Position numbers and translations under genes: made by a program
Source of the DNA: Prevotella sp. 10(H)
GTDB lineage: Bacteria; Bacteroidota; Bacteroidia; Bacteroidales; Dysgonomonadaceae
Assembly (NCBI RefSeq): GCF_000711235.1
Contig: NZ_JOMI01000003.1
Coordinates: 372,001 to 436,000, forward strand
DNA: 64,000 bases
Direction: 5' to 3'
Notes under the pieces: generated by a model
Told to the model about the DNA's origin: nothing
Database searches by the model: none
What the model saw: the letters and a program-made list of their open reading frames with translations, nothing else
Shown: in pieces, positions 31,911-39,707 of the stretch
Position numbering within the stretch: the first letter of the stretch is position 1
Layout: the number at the start of each line of letters is the position of its first letter

Positions 31911-32860
31911 CAGAAGAGTTCCATACCTTCTTTATATGTCCTGTATTTTAGTTCGGGTAGTAATTCTTCCCGCATACGATTGGTGTCGCCATAATAAGAA
32001 ACCATTCCTATTTTGACAAAATCTACTGTTAGCGGGCTTCGTGTACCAAATATCGCAGAGAATAATTCAAATGCCCGTGCGGCTGTCATTATCATCCATA
32101 CAGGCATGCGCCACGGCTTGTGGTTGCCTTTATATACAGTGATATCATCGAGAAATTGTTGTAATGTCTGCACACCCTCATCTCCTATATGATATATGCC
32201 TTTGATATCCGTCTTTAAAGCGGCAGCAATAGTTGCATCTACGAAGTCGGTTTTCGAAATCAGATGTATATAAGTCGGCTTCTTCCATATGCCCAGCAGC
32301 CAGTGACGGGCAAACCATTGTCCGGCGTCTATCATCAATATACCTTTCCCATAAACCATGCCTACACGCAACGAAACAGCCTCAAAGCCGTATTGATCGC
32401 CATACTCGAATAATAACTTTTCTTCTTCGAGCCGTGTACGGGCATGCATCGATTCTGGTTTTCCGCTGAGTATTCCGGTAGCGGGTTTTTCGGGAGTACA
32501 TTCTCCTTCTACATGCGGAAAACTGATTAGGATAATGCGTTTTACCTTTTGCTTTACAGCGACATTTAACAGGTTGTTGAAATAACGGGTATTTGTTGTC
32601 GGCAGGAACTTTTCGGGATTCGCTTTGAATAAAATGCCTGCAAAATGTACGATTACATCGACATTTTCGACTGCGTCAGTAAGAGTTTCTTCTTTTGCTA
32701 AATCGACTTTAAAGACAGATATGCTTTCTTTGTTTTTAAGGTTATCCGCTACATACTTTTTGTGTATAAGCAGATTGAGATTCACATTCATATCCTTCAT
32801 TCCCTGAGCCAGTATTCCGCCCAGATTACCGGCAGCTCCGGTTATTGCGATTCGTGTCAT
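31910..32860 (-). CDS. NAD-dependent epimerase/dehydratase (extended SDR)
   Basis: 316 residues. The nucleotide-binding motif GAAGNLGG is at residues 8-15, and the VDVIVHFAGILFKAN stretch follows. An SFPHVEGECTPEKPATGILS segment sits where the usual active-site loop occurs, but I do not see a clean YxxxK, only EYGDQYGFEAVSLRVGMVYG, so a catalytic Lys is doubtful. It is probably a sugar or unknown-substrate SDR. A 550-bp repeat-rich gap separates it from aldA upstream. Confidence 0.85.
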   Translation of the reverse strand: MTRIAITGAAGNLGGILAQGMKDMNVNLNLLIHKKYVADNLKNKESISVFKVDLAKEETLTDAVENVDVIVHFAGILFKANPEKFLPTTNTRYFNNLLNVAVKQKVKRIILISFPHVEGECTPEKPATGILSGKPESMHARTRLEEEKLLFEYGDQYGFEAVSLRVGMVYGKGILMIDAGQWFARHWLLGIWKKPTYIHLISKTDFVDATIAAALKTDIKGIYHIGDEGVQTLQQFLDDITVYKGNHKPWRMPVWMIMTAARAFELFSAIFGTRSPLTVDFVKIGMVSYYGDTNRMREELLPELKYRTYKEGMELF

Positions 32861-33411
32861 AGTCCTGTTTTAAGAGTGTAAATATAGGTATAATCTTTTT
32901 ATATGGGCGATTGCGAATCAATAGTTCAAATTAATTGTTCCATCATTTTTCGCATGATTCCTATCCTGATTTATTACCGGAAGACTTAGCTCATGCCTGT
33001 CGCGCCCTTTCGGGCTTGCCCTTACTTTTGGCATTGCCCAAAAGTAAGCAAAAAGCTAGCGCTTCGCTTCTCGGCGACCCAAAACCGTTTTGTCGGTTGA
33101 ATCAAACGACGAGCTATCGCTCCGTTTGATTCCATACCGTCTTCAACGGATTGGGTGCCCCGCCTGTGTCACTAATGCGCGGGAGGCTGACGCCAGACTA
33201 GACTTTGTCTGACACTATTCTCTAGACTTTTTGCGTCTTTGCGTCTTTGCGAGAGAATCACTTTATATTCAATACAGATTCGCTTTATTATAATCAATTA
33301 TTAAAACTATAATATCAATTTGTTAAATACCTTCATATTGCTTTTTTGTAATTTTAAAATCCGATTTTGGCATAGAATACCTATATAATAACCATATAAA
33401 GATTAAAAACC
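32861..33411. other. Gene-free region with hairpin cluster
   Basis: About 550 bp without a credible gene between divergent units. The middle (33003-33251) is GC-richer than the flanks and packed with inverted repeats, described separately. The rest is AT-rich leader of aldA. The 64-residue frame at 32935-33129 reads through these hairpins and is not a gene. Confidence 0.7.
33003..33251. repeat. Hairpin-rich intergenic repeat cluster
   Basis: It holds GCCC-TTTC-GGGC (33004-33015), CTTACTTTTGG/CCAAAAGTAAG (33021-33031, 33038-33048), AACCG/CGGTT (33083-33098), GAATCAAACG/CGTTTGATTC (33099-33108, 33123-33132) with an inner GAGC/GCTC, CAGAC/GTCTG (33195-33211), and a tandem GCGTCTTTG (33233-33250). 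These motifs resemble dispersed intergenic elements seen in many Bacteroidetes genomes, as I recall. Confidence 0.65.
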
Positions 33412-34848
33412 ATGAAAGATCTAAAAATGTTTATCGACGGTAAGTTCGTAGAAAACACATCCGGAGAATGGATAAACGTACTGAATCCGTCGACAGAAGA
33501 AGTTACTTCACGACAACCGGCAGGCACGGTCGAAGATGCCAGAAAGGCAATCGATGCTGCTGAAAAAGCACAGGACAAATGGGCGGCAACTCCTGCCGTA
33601 GAAAGAGCAAGCTACTTGATAAAAATGGCTGCAGGCATCCGTAAAAGAGAAAAAGAACTGACAGATATTATCGTTCGAGAGGGTGGAAAAACACAGGGAT
33701 TGGCAAATGTAGAAGTCCTTTTCACTGCCGATTATCTTGAATATATGGCCGGCTGGGCGCGCCGCTATGAAGGTGAAATTATCCAGAGTGACCGTCCGCA
33801 CGAAAGCATTTTCTTATTTAAAAAACCTATCGGGGTAACAACAGGTATCTTGCCGTGGAATTTCCCATTCTTCCTGATTGCCCGTAAAGCTGCTCCGGCA
33901 TTAGTTACAGGAAATACGATCGTGGTTAAGCCTAGCCAGATTACACCGGAGAATGCTTATGTATTTGCACAGATAGTAGAAGAAACCGGTTTGCCTGCAG
34001 GTGTATTCAACCTGATTATGGGACGCGGTTCTGTTATCGGCCACGAACTCGCTGCTAATCCAAAAGTTGGTATGGTGAGTCTTACCGGAAGTGTAGGCGC
34101 AGGTATTCAGACAATGGAAGCAGCTTCTGCAAATGTTACTAAGGTTTCTCTCGAACTGGGAGGCAAAGCTCCGGCTATCGTTATGGACGATGCAGACCTT
34201 GATTTGGCGGTGAAATCGATAATTGCATCGCGTGTAATCAATACAGGACAGGTTTGTAACTGCGCCGAACGTGTGTATGTACACAAGAATGTGAAAGATG
34301 CCTTTGTTGAAAAAATGGTTGCAGGCATGAAAGCCGTTAAAGTGGGTAATCCGTCGGAAATAGCCGATCTGGATATGGGGCCTCTTGTAGAAGCCAATGC
34401 ACTGAAATCGGTTGAGGAAAAAGTCGCTAAAGCAGTTAGCCAAGGTTGTAAACTTCTGTGTGGCGGTAAACGTATCGGTACTAAAGGATATTTCTTTGAG
34501 CCGACTCTTCTGGATAATGCCACTCAGAAAATGGATATCATACAGGAAGAAACTTTTGGGCCTGTACTACCGATTGTCGAGTTCTCCGATATAAACGATG
34601 CTATCGAATGGGCAAATGATTGTGAATATGGTTTGACATCGTCCGTCTATACGCAGAATCTGGATACGGCCTTCAAATTGGTGAGAGCGCTTAAGTTCGG
34701 CGAAACGTACATCAATCGCGAGAACTTCGAAGCTATGCAGGGCTTCCATGCAGGCTGGCGTAAATCGGGCATCGGTGGCGCAGACGGCAAACATGGTCTT
34801 GAAGAATATCTCCAGACACATGTCGTATATCTGGAAACAAAAGGCTGA
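33412..34848 (+). CDS. aldA: Lactaldehyde/glycolaldehyde dehydrogenase
   Basis: 478 residues, the family length. It oxidises L-lactaldehyde to L-lactate (and glycolaldehyde to glycolate) with NAD. The ALDH fold shows GVTTGILPWNFPFFLIARKA, KPSQITPENA, SLTGSVGAGIQTMEAASANV, ELGGKAPAIVMDDADLDLAV, and the catalytic Cys in NTGQVCNCAERVYV, the AldA-type active-site stretch. The C-terminal EETFGPVLPIVEF is normal. lutABC follows after a terminator, on the same strand, so the lactate formed can be oxidised by the neighbouring products. It probably serves L-fucose or L-rhamnose breakdown, though no kinase or aldolase is in the window. Confidence 0.93.
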   Translation: MKDLKMFIDGKFVENTSGEWINVLNPSTEEVTSRQPAGTVEDARKAIDAAEKAQDKWAATPAVERASYLIKMAAGIRKREKELTDIIVREGGKTQGLANVEVLFTADYLEYMAGWARRYEGEIIQSDRPHESIFLFKKPIGVTTGILPWNFPFFLIARKAAPALVTGNTIVVKPSQITPENAYVFAQIVEETGLPAGVFNLIMGRGSVIGHELAANPKVGMVSLTGSVGAGIQTMEAASANVTKVSLELGGKAPAIVMDDADLDLAVKSIIASRVINTGQVCNCAERVYVHKNVKDAFVEKMVAGMKAVKVGNPSEIADLDMGPLVEANALKSVEEKVAKAVSQGCKLLCGGKRIGTKGYFFEPTLLDNATQKMDIIQEETFGPVLPIVEFSDINDAIEWANDCEYGLTSSVYTQNLDTAFKLVRALKFGETYINRENFEAMQGFHAGWRKSGIGGADGKHGLEEYLQTHVVYLETKG

Positions 34849-34866
34849 TAAGCTTAAGACAATAAG

Positions 34867-34898
34867 AAAACTCAAGGCCGGAAGGCTTTGAGTTTTTT
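34867..34898 (+). terminator. Hairpin terminator of aldA
   Basis: AAAACTCAA-G-GCC pairs with GGC-T-TTGAGTTTT around GGAA and runs into TTAT. It lies 19 bp past the aldA stop. Confidence 0.85.
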
Positions 34899-35036
34899 AT
34901 ATTACTATTTTTATCGCATCAACTAAGAGTCTGTTTTTGTTTTATATTTTCTTTTAAACCTTTTGTATGGAAAATGAGTTAACAAAAGGAGTCCTGAAAT
35001 ATAGAACTGATTTTTTACCGATTTATTAATTAAAAA

Positions 35037-35777
35037 ATGAAAGTAGGATTATTTATTCCCTGCTATGTAAATGCCATTTATCCCGAAGTGGGAGTGGCAT
35101 CATACAAATTGCTCGATTATCTGGGGGTGGATGTAGATTATCCCATCGACCAGACTTGTTGCGGTCAGCCTATGGCGAATGCAGGTTTTGAAGATAAGGC
35201 TATTCCTTTAGCCAAACATTTTGAAGAACTGTTTGCCAGATATGACTACATTGTTGCGCCTTCGGGTAGCTGCGCCGCATTTGTAAAAGAAAATTATCCC
35301 CGCCTGCTGGAAAAAGAACAACATATTTGCCAGACAAGCGGTAAAATATATGACCTCACTGAGTTTCTCCACGATATACTGAAAGTTGATAAACTGCCGG
35401 GTAAATTTCCCCATAAAGTAAGTGTGCATAATAGTTGCCACGGAGTGCGCGAGTTGCATTTGTCTTCTGCCAGTGAACTCAATATTCCCCGCTACTCGAA
35501 AGTGAAGGATCTACTTTCGTTAGTCGAAGGTATTCAGATATTCGAACCGCAAAAGCTCGATGAATGCTGCGGATTCGGTGGTATGTTTGCTATCGAGGAA
35601 CCCTCTGTATCGGTATGTATGGGGCAGGATAAGGTTAAAAACCATATGGCAACCGGAGCCGAATATATTACCGGAGCCGACAGTTCGTGCCTGATGCATA
35701 TGCAGGGAGTGGTGAACAGGGAAAAGCTTCCGGTAAAATTTATACATGTTATTGAAATTTTAGCTGCAGGACTATGA
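35037..35777 (+). CDS. lutA: L-lactate utilization Fe-S oxidoreductase LutA
   Basis: 246 residues with two CCG-domain cysteine-rich motifs: DQTCCGQPMANAG at about residues 41-53 and LDECCGFGGMFAIEEP at about 178-193. VHNSCHG and HMQGVVNREKLPVKFIHV complete the family pattern. LutA is the non-flavin L-lactate dehydrogenase subunit with LutB and LutC, feeding lactate to pyruvate in the cytoplasm or at the inner membrane. The gene overlaps lutB by 4 bp (ATGA). Confidence 0.93.
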   Translation: MKVGLFIPCYVNAIYPEVGVASYKLLDYLGVDVDYPIDQTCCGQPMANAGFEDKAIPLAKHFEELFARYDYIVAPSGSCAAFVKENYPRLLEKEQHICQTSGKIYDLTEFLHDILKVDKLPGKFPHKVSVHNSCHGVRELHLSSASELNIPRYSKVKDLLSLVEGIQIFEPQKLDECCGFGGMFAIEEPSVSVCMGQDKVKNHMATGAEYITGADSSCLMHMQGVVNREKLPVKFIHVIEILAAGL

Positions 35778-37150
35778 GTACAAAACATGCGAAAGCGGCA
35801 GACCGCTTTATTGCCGATAAGAAGCAGGAAGAATGGCATAACGAAACCCTTTGGCTGGTGCGTGCAAAGCGCGACAATATGGCTATGGGAATTCCTGAAT
35901 GGGAAAAGCTCCGGGAACTGGCTGCACAGGTAAAGATGCATACCATAACTCATCTCGACCGCTATATCGAACAATTCGCCGATAAAGCCGAATCCAACGG
36001 GGTTATTGTACATTGGGCGAAAGATGCGGCAGAACATAACCAGATTGTTTACGAAATTCTCTCAAAGCACGATGTGAAGAAGCTGATAAAGAGCAAATCG
36101 ATGCTTACCGAAGAGTGTGACCTGAATCCTTATCTGCTGGATAAAGGTATCGATGTAGTCGAAAGCGATTTGGGAGAACGTATTCTTCAACTGATGCACG
36201 AGCCGCCGAGCCATATAGTAATGCCTGCCATCCATCTGAAACGTGAGCAGGTAGGCAAGCTCTTCGAAGAAAAACTGCATACCGAGAAAGATAACAGCGA
36301 CCCTACGTATCTTACACGCGCCGCACGTAAATATTTGCGGAGCGAATTCCTTACTGCCGATGCCAGCATGACGGGTGCAAACTTCGGCGTGGCGGAAACG
36401 GGTGATGTTGTCGTGTGCACCAATGAGGGGAATGCCGATATGGGAACTTCATTGCCGAAAATACATATTGTATCCATGGGTTTAGAAAAGGTTATACCCA
36501 ATCAGAAGGCATTGAGTATCTATACCCGTTTATTGGCGCGTTCTGCAACAGGACAACCTGTAACAACCTATACATCGCATTTCCGCAAGCCGCGGAAAGG
36601 ATGTGAGATGCACCTTGTACTTGTCGACAACGGCAGAAGCGAAATAATGGCAAATAAGGAACATATACAGACGTTGAAATGCATCCGTTGCGGTGCCTGT
36701 ATGAATACTTGTCCAGTCTATCGTAGGAGTGGCGGTTATTCCTATACCTATTTCATACCGGGGCCGATTGGGATTAATCTCGGCATGTTGAAATCGCCGG
36801 AGAAGTATTTCGATAATGTGTCGGCATGTTCCCTGTGTTATTCCTGCAATAATGTTTGTCCTGTAAAGATAGACTTGGCAGACCAGATATACCGCTGGCG
36901 GCAGAATCTCGATTCTTTCCATAAAGCCGATAAGATGAAAAAAGTGATGTCGACAGGGATGCGGTTCCTGTTTGTACATCCCGGACTGTATAATACCAGC
37001 CTGCGCTTTGCTCCGATTGTAAATCATCTGCCGCGCTTTATGTTATACAATGGATTAAATGATTGGGGTAAAGGCCGTGAACTGCCGCGTTTTGCCGGCG
37101 AATCGTTCACCCTGATGTGGAAAAGAGGAAAAGTAAAAACTAAAAAGTAA
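35774..37150 (+). CDS. lutB: L-lactate utilization Fe-S protein LutB
   Basis: 458 residues. The N-terminal 300 residues are a LUD domain (DRFIADKKQEEWHNETLWLV, GANFGVAETGDVVVCTNEGN). The C-terminal part has two [4Fe-4S] binding motifs, CIRCGACMNTCPVYRRSGG and CSLCYSCNNVCPVKI. This is the central electron-transfer subunit of the LutABC complex. The start overlaps lutA and lutC begins 6 bp downstream. Its length matches YkgF/LutB. Confidence 0.95.
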   Translation: MSTKHAKAADRFIADKKQEEWHNETLWLVRAKRDNMAMGIPEWEKLRELAAQVKMHTITHLDRYIEQFADKAESNGVIVHWAKDAAEHNQIVYEILSKHDVKKLIKSKSMLTEECDLNPYLLDKGIDVVESDLGERILQLMHEPPSHIVMPAIHLKREQVGKLFEEKLHTEKDNSDPTYLTRAARKYLRSEFLTADASMTGANFGVAETGDVVVCTNEGNADMGTSLPKIHIVSMGLEKVIPNQKALSIYTRLLARSATGQPVTTYTSHFRKPRKGCEMHLVLVDNGRSEIMANKEHIQTLKCIRCGACMNTCPVYRRSGGYSYTYFIPGPIGINLGMLKSPEKYFDNVSACSLCYSCNNVCPVKIDLADQIYRWRQNLDSFHKADKMKKVMSTGMRFLFVHPGLYNTSLRFAPIVNHLPRFMLYNGLNDWGKGRELPRFAGESFTLMWKRGKVKTKK

Positions 37151-37156
37151 ACGGGC

Positions 37157-37735
37157 ATGAGTAATAAAAACGATATATTAGCAACTATAAAACAGCATAT
37201 AACCGACAGGTACGAAATGCCGGATATCGATATACAAGGTATTCAATATCCCGATAAAATCGCACAATTTATGCATATCAGCAAATTTGTGGGAGGGGAA
37301 GCTGTTGTATTGAAAGAGAATGAAGATATAAACGATGTCATCAAATCATTATATACAGAGGCAAAAACAATAGCATCCAATCTGCCGGAGATTTCTATTG
37401 CTACCATTAATCCTGATAATGTAGACGACCCCCACGAACTGAACGGGATAGACTTAGGTGTGATAAAAGGTGAGGTAGGCGTGGCAGAGAACGGTTGTGT
37501 GTGGATACCTCAGAATGTGAAAGAAAAAGTATTGTATTTTATTTCCGATTACCTGGTGATAATACTTGATAAAAGCAATCTAGTAAATAATATGCATGAA
37601 GCTTATGATAAACTGACTTTCAGTGAACTCGGCTTCGGAACGTTTATTTCAGGCCCTTCAAAGACTGCTGATATAGAGCAGGCATTAGTAGTAGGGGCGC
37701 ACGGAGCAAAGGGAGTTTCGGTAATACTCGTGTAA
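37157..37735 (+). CDS. lutC: L-lactate utilization protein LutC
   Basis: 192 residues, a LUD-domain protein (YkgG/LutC). Conserved pieces are KGEVGVAENGCVWIPQNVKE, VIILDKSNLVNNMHEAYDKL and GFGTFISGPSKTADIEQALV, then VGAHGAKGVSVILV, the family's terminal signature. It is the third subunit of the lactate dehydrogenase complex and the last gene of lutABC. A strong hairpin follows the stop by 16 bp. Confidence 0.93.
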   Translation: MSNKNDILATIKQHITDRYEMPDIDIQGIQYPDKIAQFMHISKFVGGEAVVLKENEDINDVIKSLYTEAKTIASNLPEISIATINPDNVDDPHELNGIDLGVIKGEVGVAENGCVWIPQNVKEKVLYFISDYLVIILDKSNLVNNMHEAYDKLTFSELGFGTFISGPSKTADIEQALVVGAHGAKGVSVILV

Positions 37736-37751
37736 TGATCTCAAAATAAAA

Positions 37752-37774
37752 AGTGTGAGCCGACGGCTCACACT
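37752..37774. terminator. Bidirectional terminator (lutC / ohr)
   Basis: AGTGTGAGCC (37752-37761), loop GAC, GGCTCACACT (37765-37774). The minus strand continues TTTTTATTTT, a strong T-run for ohr. The plus side runs into CTTATCC, a weaker tail. Confidence 0.85.
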
Positions 37775-37826
37775 CTTATCCAAAAAATCAATCCATATGT
37801 AATAATAAATAGGCAGTTGTACTGCA

Positions 37827-38252
37827 TTATTTATCGCTGACCGTCACGTTTAATGTTACTTCAACATTTCCTCTCGTTGCATTCGAGTAAGGGCATGTCT
37901 GATGTGCTTCTTTTACCAGTTCTTCCGCTTCCTGCTGGCTCATACCTGTCATATGTACGTCCATTTCTACGGCAAGCTGGAATCCTCCGCCTTCTTTTTT
38001 ACCGATAGATACCTTAGCTGTTACTTCGGGGCGTATATGTATTTTCTTTTCCAGCGATACATGGCTCAAAGCGCTGCCGAAGCATGCTGAATAACCTGCT
38101 GCAAACAGTTGCTCTGGGTTTGTATAGTTTCCGCCTGGGCCGCCCATTTCTTTTGGTGGTCTTACTTCGAGATCCAAAACTCCGTCCGAAGACTTTACAT
38201 GTCCGCTTCTTCCACCTGTAGAAGTAGCAACCGCAGTATATAATTTTTCCAT
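37827..38252 (-). CDS. ohr: Organic hydroperoxide resistance protein (Ohr/OsmC family)
   Basis: 141 residues from the ATG at 38252. The longer frame to 38342 has no start context. It reduces organic hydroperoxides with a Cys pair: the first Cys in AAGYSACFGSALSHV and the second in TCPYSNATRGNVEVTL. The starts EKLYTAVATSTGGRSGHVKS and GGNYTNPEQLFAAGYS fit the Ohr subfamily. The protein is cytoplasmic and needs lipoyl/dihydrolipoamide partners in characterised members. Monocistronic, with a terminator just downstream. Confidence 0.93.
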   Translation of the reverse strand: MEKLYTAVATSTGGRSGHVKSSDGVLDLEVRPPKEMGGPGGNYTNPEQLFAAGYSACFGSALSHVSLEKKIHIRPEVTAKVSIGKKEGGGFQLAVEMDVHMTGMSQQEAEELVKEAHQTCPYSNATRGNVEVTLNVTVSDK

Positions 38253-38381
38253 ACGAATGTTTTTATAATTTGCTTTAATACTAATTTTAACAATAAGAAG
38301 AGCAGAATTGTTCAAGGATAATAATATTCGGTTATATACCACGTTTTCCTTATCAAGAATAGAATATATTTTTAAAAAGCT

Positions 38382-38389
38382 TATCTTTG
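38382..38389 (+). promoter_or_regulatory. -7 box TATCTTTG for the secreted protein at 38417
   Basis: It matches TAnnTTTG, 27 bp upstream of the ATG at 38417. Confidence 0.6.
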
Positions 38390-38416
38390 CGAAGTTAAAA
38401 AGGCAAATATCACTAT

Positions 38417-38896
38417 ATGAGAACTGTAAAGCTATTGTGCGTTTTAATTATTTTCAGTTGCGTATCTTTGACGGCATCTGCCCAGCTACTCGGTGCCGGG
38501 GCACAAATGACAGAAAAAGGAAAATTCGAGTTTGCCATAAATGCACATTCCCGTTATCTTTTGAATAAAGGCGCAGTAAATTTCTTCTTGTTTGGTGCTG
38601 TAGACTATACAAGTGGAAGCACAAAACTTTCAGGATTGAATATCAAACCTGTTTCTGCGACTTTAGATTTTGCTGGATTAGTTTTCGGAGATCATGCGGA
38701 TAAGGGCCTTTTGTGGCTGTCATGTGATGCCGGATATCTTTTGAATTTCTCTAAAAAGGATACGGACGGGGTTGTTATAACTCCTAATATAATGTGTTCA
38801 TATAGTTTGTTTTATGTAAAAACAGGTTATGATTTCAATGTAATGGAGAATAATAGGCAGTTTTTTGTGCGCCTGGGACTGATACTTTCGCTATAA
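38417..38896 (+). CDS. Secreted beta-rich protein of unknown function
   Basis: 159 residues with a signal peptide ending at TASAQ (residues 1-22). The mature chain alternates short hydrophobic strands (FFLFGAVDYT, KPVSATLDFAGLVFGDHADK, SLFYVKTGYDFNV, FFVRLGLILSL), the pattern of a small outer membrane beta barrel. It ends with a hydrophobic residue rather than the usual aromatic. I recognise no family. It has its own promoter and a hairpin terminator 20 bp downstream. Confidence 0.7.
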   Translation: MRTVKLLCVLIIFSCVSLTASAQLLGAGAQMTEKGKFEFAINAHSRYLLNKGAVNFFLFGAVDYTSGSTKLSGLNIKPVSATLDFAGLVFGDHADKGLLWLSCDAGYLLNFSKKDTDGVVITPNIMCSYSLFYVKTGYDFNVMENNRQFFVRLGLILSL

Positions 38897-38915
38897 TATG
38901 GTTTAAAATATAAGA

Positions 38916-38952
38916 AGAAAGCTCCGGATGAATTTATCCGGAGCTTTCTCTT
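38916..38952. terminator. Bidirectional hairpin terminator
   Basis: AGAAAGCTCCGGAT (38916-38929), loop GAATTT, ATCCGGAGCTTTCT (38936-38949), then CTTT. It lies between the secreted protein and the repeat protein. Confidence 0.88.
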
Positions 38953-39027
38953 TAAAACAATAGTTTTCCGTTCTTAAAATTGTAAACAACTATAGGAAAT
39001 GGTAGTTATTGTTCTATAATTTAATGA

Positions 39028-39348
39028 CTATTTCTTTTTGTCATCTTTGCTTTCGAAACGTCCTTGAGAATCTCTCTGTTCGTTTTTCGCATTCTCACCC
39101 CTGTGAGTACTTGATTGAGAATGTGAAGAAGACTGAGAAGAAGAATGCTCATTTTTAGCATCTTTTTTCTCTAATTTGCCCTCAGCATCTCTTGGTCCGT
39201 TTTCGGCATAACTGCCACGGGTGTGAGATTGATTACCGCTTGATTTCATACCTTGGCTCTGATCTTTCGATTCAAATCTACCCTGAGAATCTCTTGATTC
39301 GTTACGAGCATTTTCGCTCCTTGAATCATGTGAATTGCTACTTTTCAT
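39028..39348 (-). CDS. Disordered protein with three 23-residue repeats
   Basis: 106 residues without signal or hydrophobic segment, made of Ser, Lys, Asp, Glu, Gln and Arg. Three imperfect units align: SRSENARNESRDSQGRFESK starting at about residue 9, TRGSYAENGPRDAEGKLEKK at about 43, and HRGENAKNEQRDSQGRFESK at about 82, each ending KD. The core is R-x-x-x-A-x-N-x-x-R-D-(S/A)-(Q/E)-G-(R/K)-(F/L)-E-x-K-D. The linkers are Ser/His/Gln-rich. I do not recognise a family, though the RDSQGRFE core resembles segments of small stress-associated or DNA-binding proteins. A Shine-Dalgarno is not obvious. Confidence 0.75.
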   Translation of the reverse strand: MKSSNSHDSRSENARNESRDSQGRFESKDQSQGMKSSGNQSHTRGSYAENGPRDAEGKLEKKDAKNEHSSSQSSSHSQSSTHRGENAKNEQRDSQGRFESKDDKKK

Positions 39349-39707
39349 GATTTCTTTTTTTTTAATTTGTAATAATTTATTTGGGACCTATTTCTCTTCC
39401 TTTTACTTAAAATAGTGATTGTATAAAAATGGTGGGGGAGGGTAATCACTCAAAGCTTAAAGCTTTTGTATATAAACGAATAGCGGTATATTTAGTTCTC
39501 AGGTAAATTCGGATTATAATAATTTTTAAACTCTTTTGCTTAAAGTGCTTCGTTTTTTAAGGCTTTATTAGAAATTTTATCTTAAAACGCTTTGTTAATG
39601 CCCGATTCGACCGAACTAATAAAAAGAAATAATGCATGAGAGTTGAGATAATAGAATAAAAATAGCCGGAAGAAATCTTCCGGCTATTTAATTATATAAA
39701 TCGTTTA
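39349..39707. other. AT-rich gap with a terminator
   Basis: About 360 bp between two minus-strand genes. It holds the S9 peptidase terminator at 39660-39689 and a GCTTTAAGCTTT palindrome near 39455-39470. Nothing else stands out. Confidence 0.6.
39660..39689 (-). terminator. Terminator of the S9 peptidase gene
   Basis: AAATAGCCGGAAGA (39660-39673) and its perfect complement TCTTCCGGCTATTT (39676-39689), then TTTATTC on the minus strand. It begins about 20 bp past the stop codon. Confidence 0.88.

Noticed and set aside
32935-33129. 64-residue plus-strand frame in the hairpin cluster
   Set aside because: It reads through several perfect hairpins and has no start signals. A repeat region is a better explanation.
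33230-33251. Tandem GCGTCTTTG units as a CRISPR seed
   Set aside because: The units are contiguous, with no spacers and no cas genes nearby. It is a simple tandem repeat.
35534-36037. 167-residue minus-strand frame over lutA/lutB
   Set aside because: It is antisense to two well-supported lut genes.
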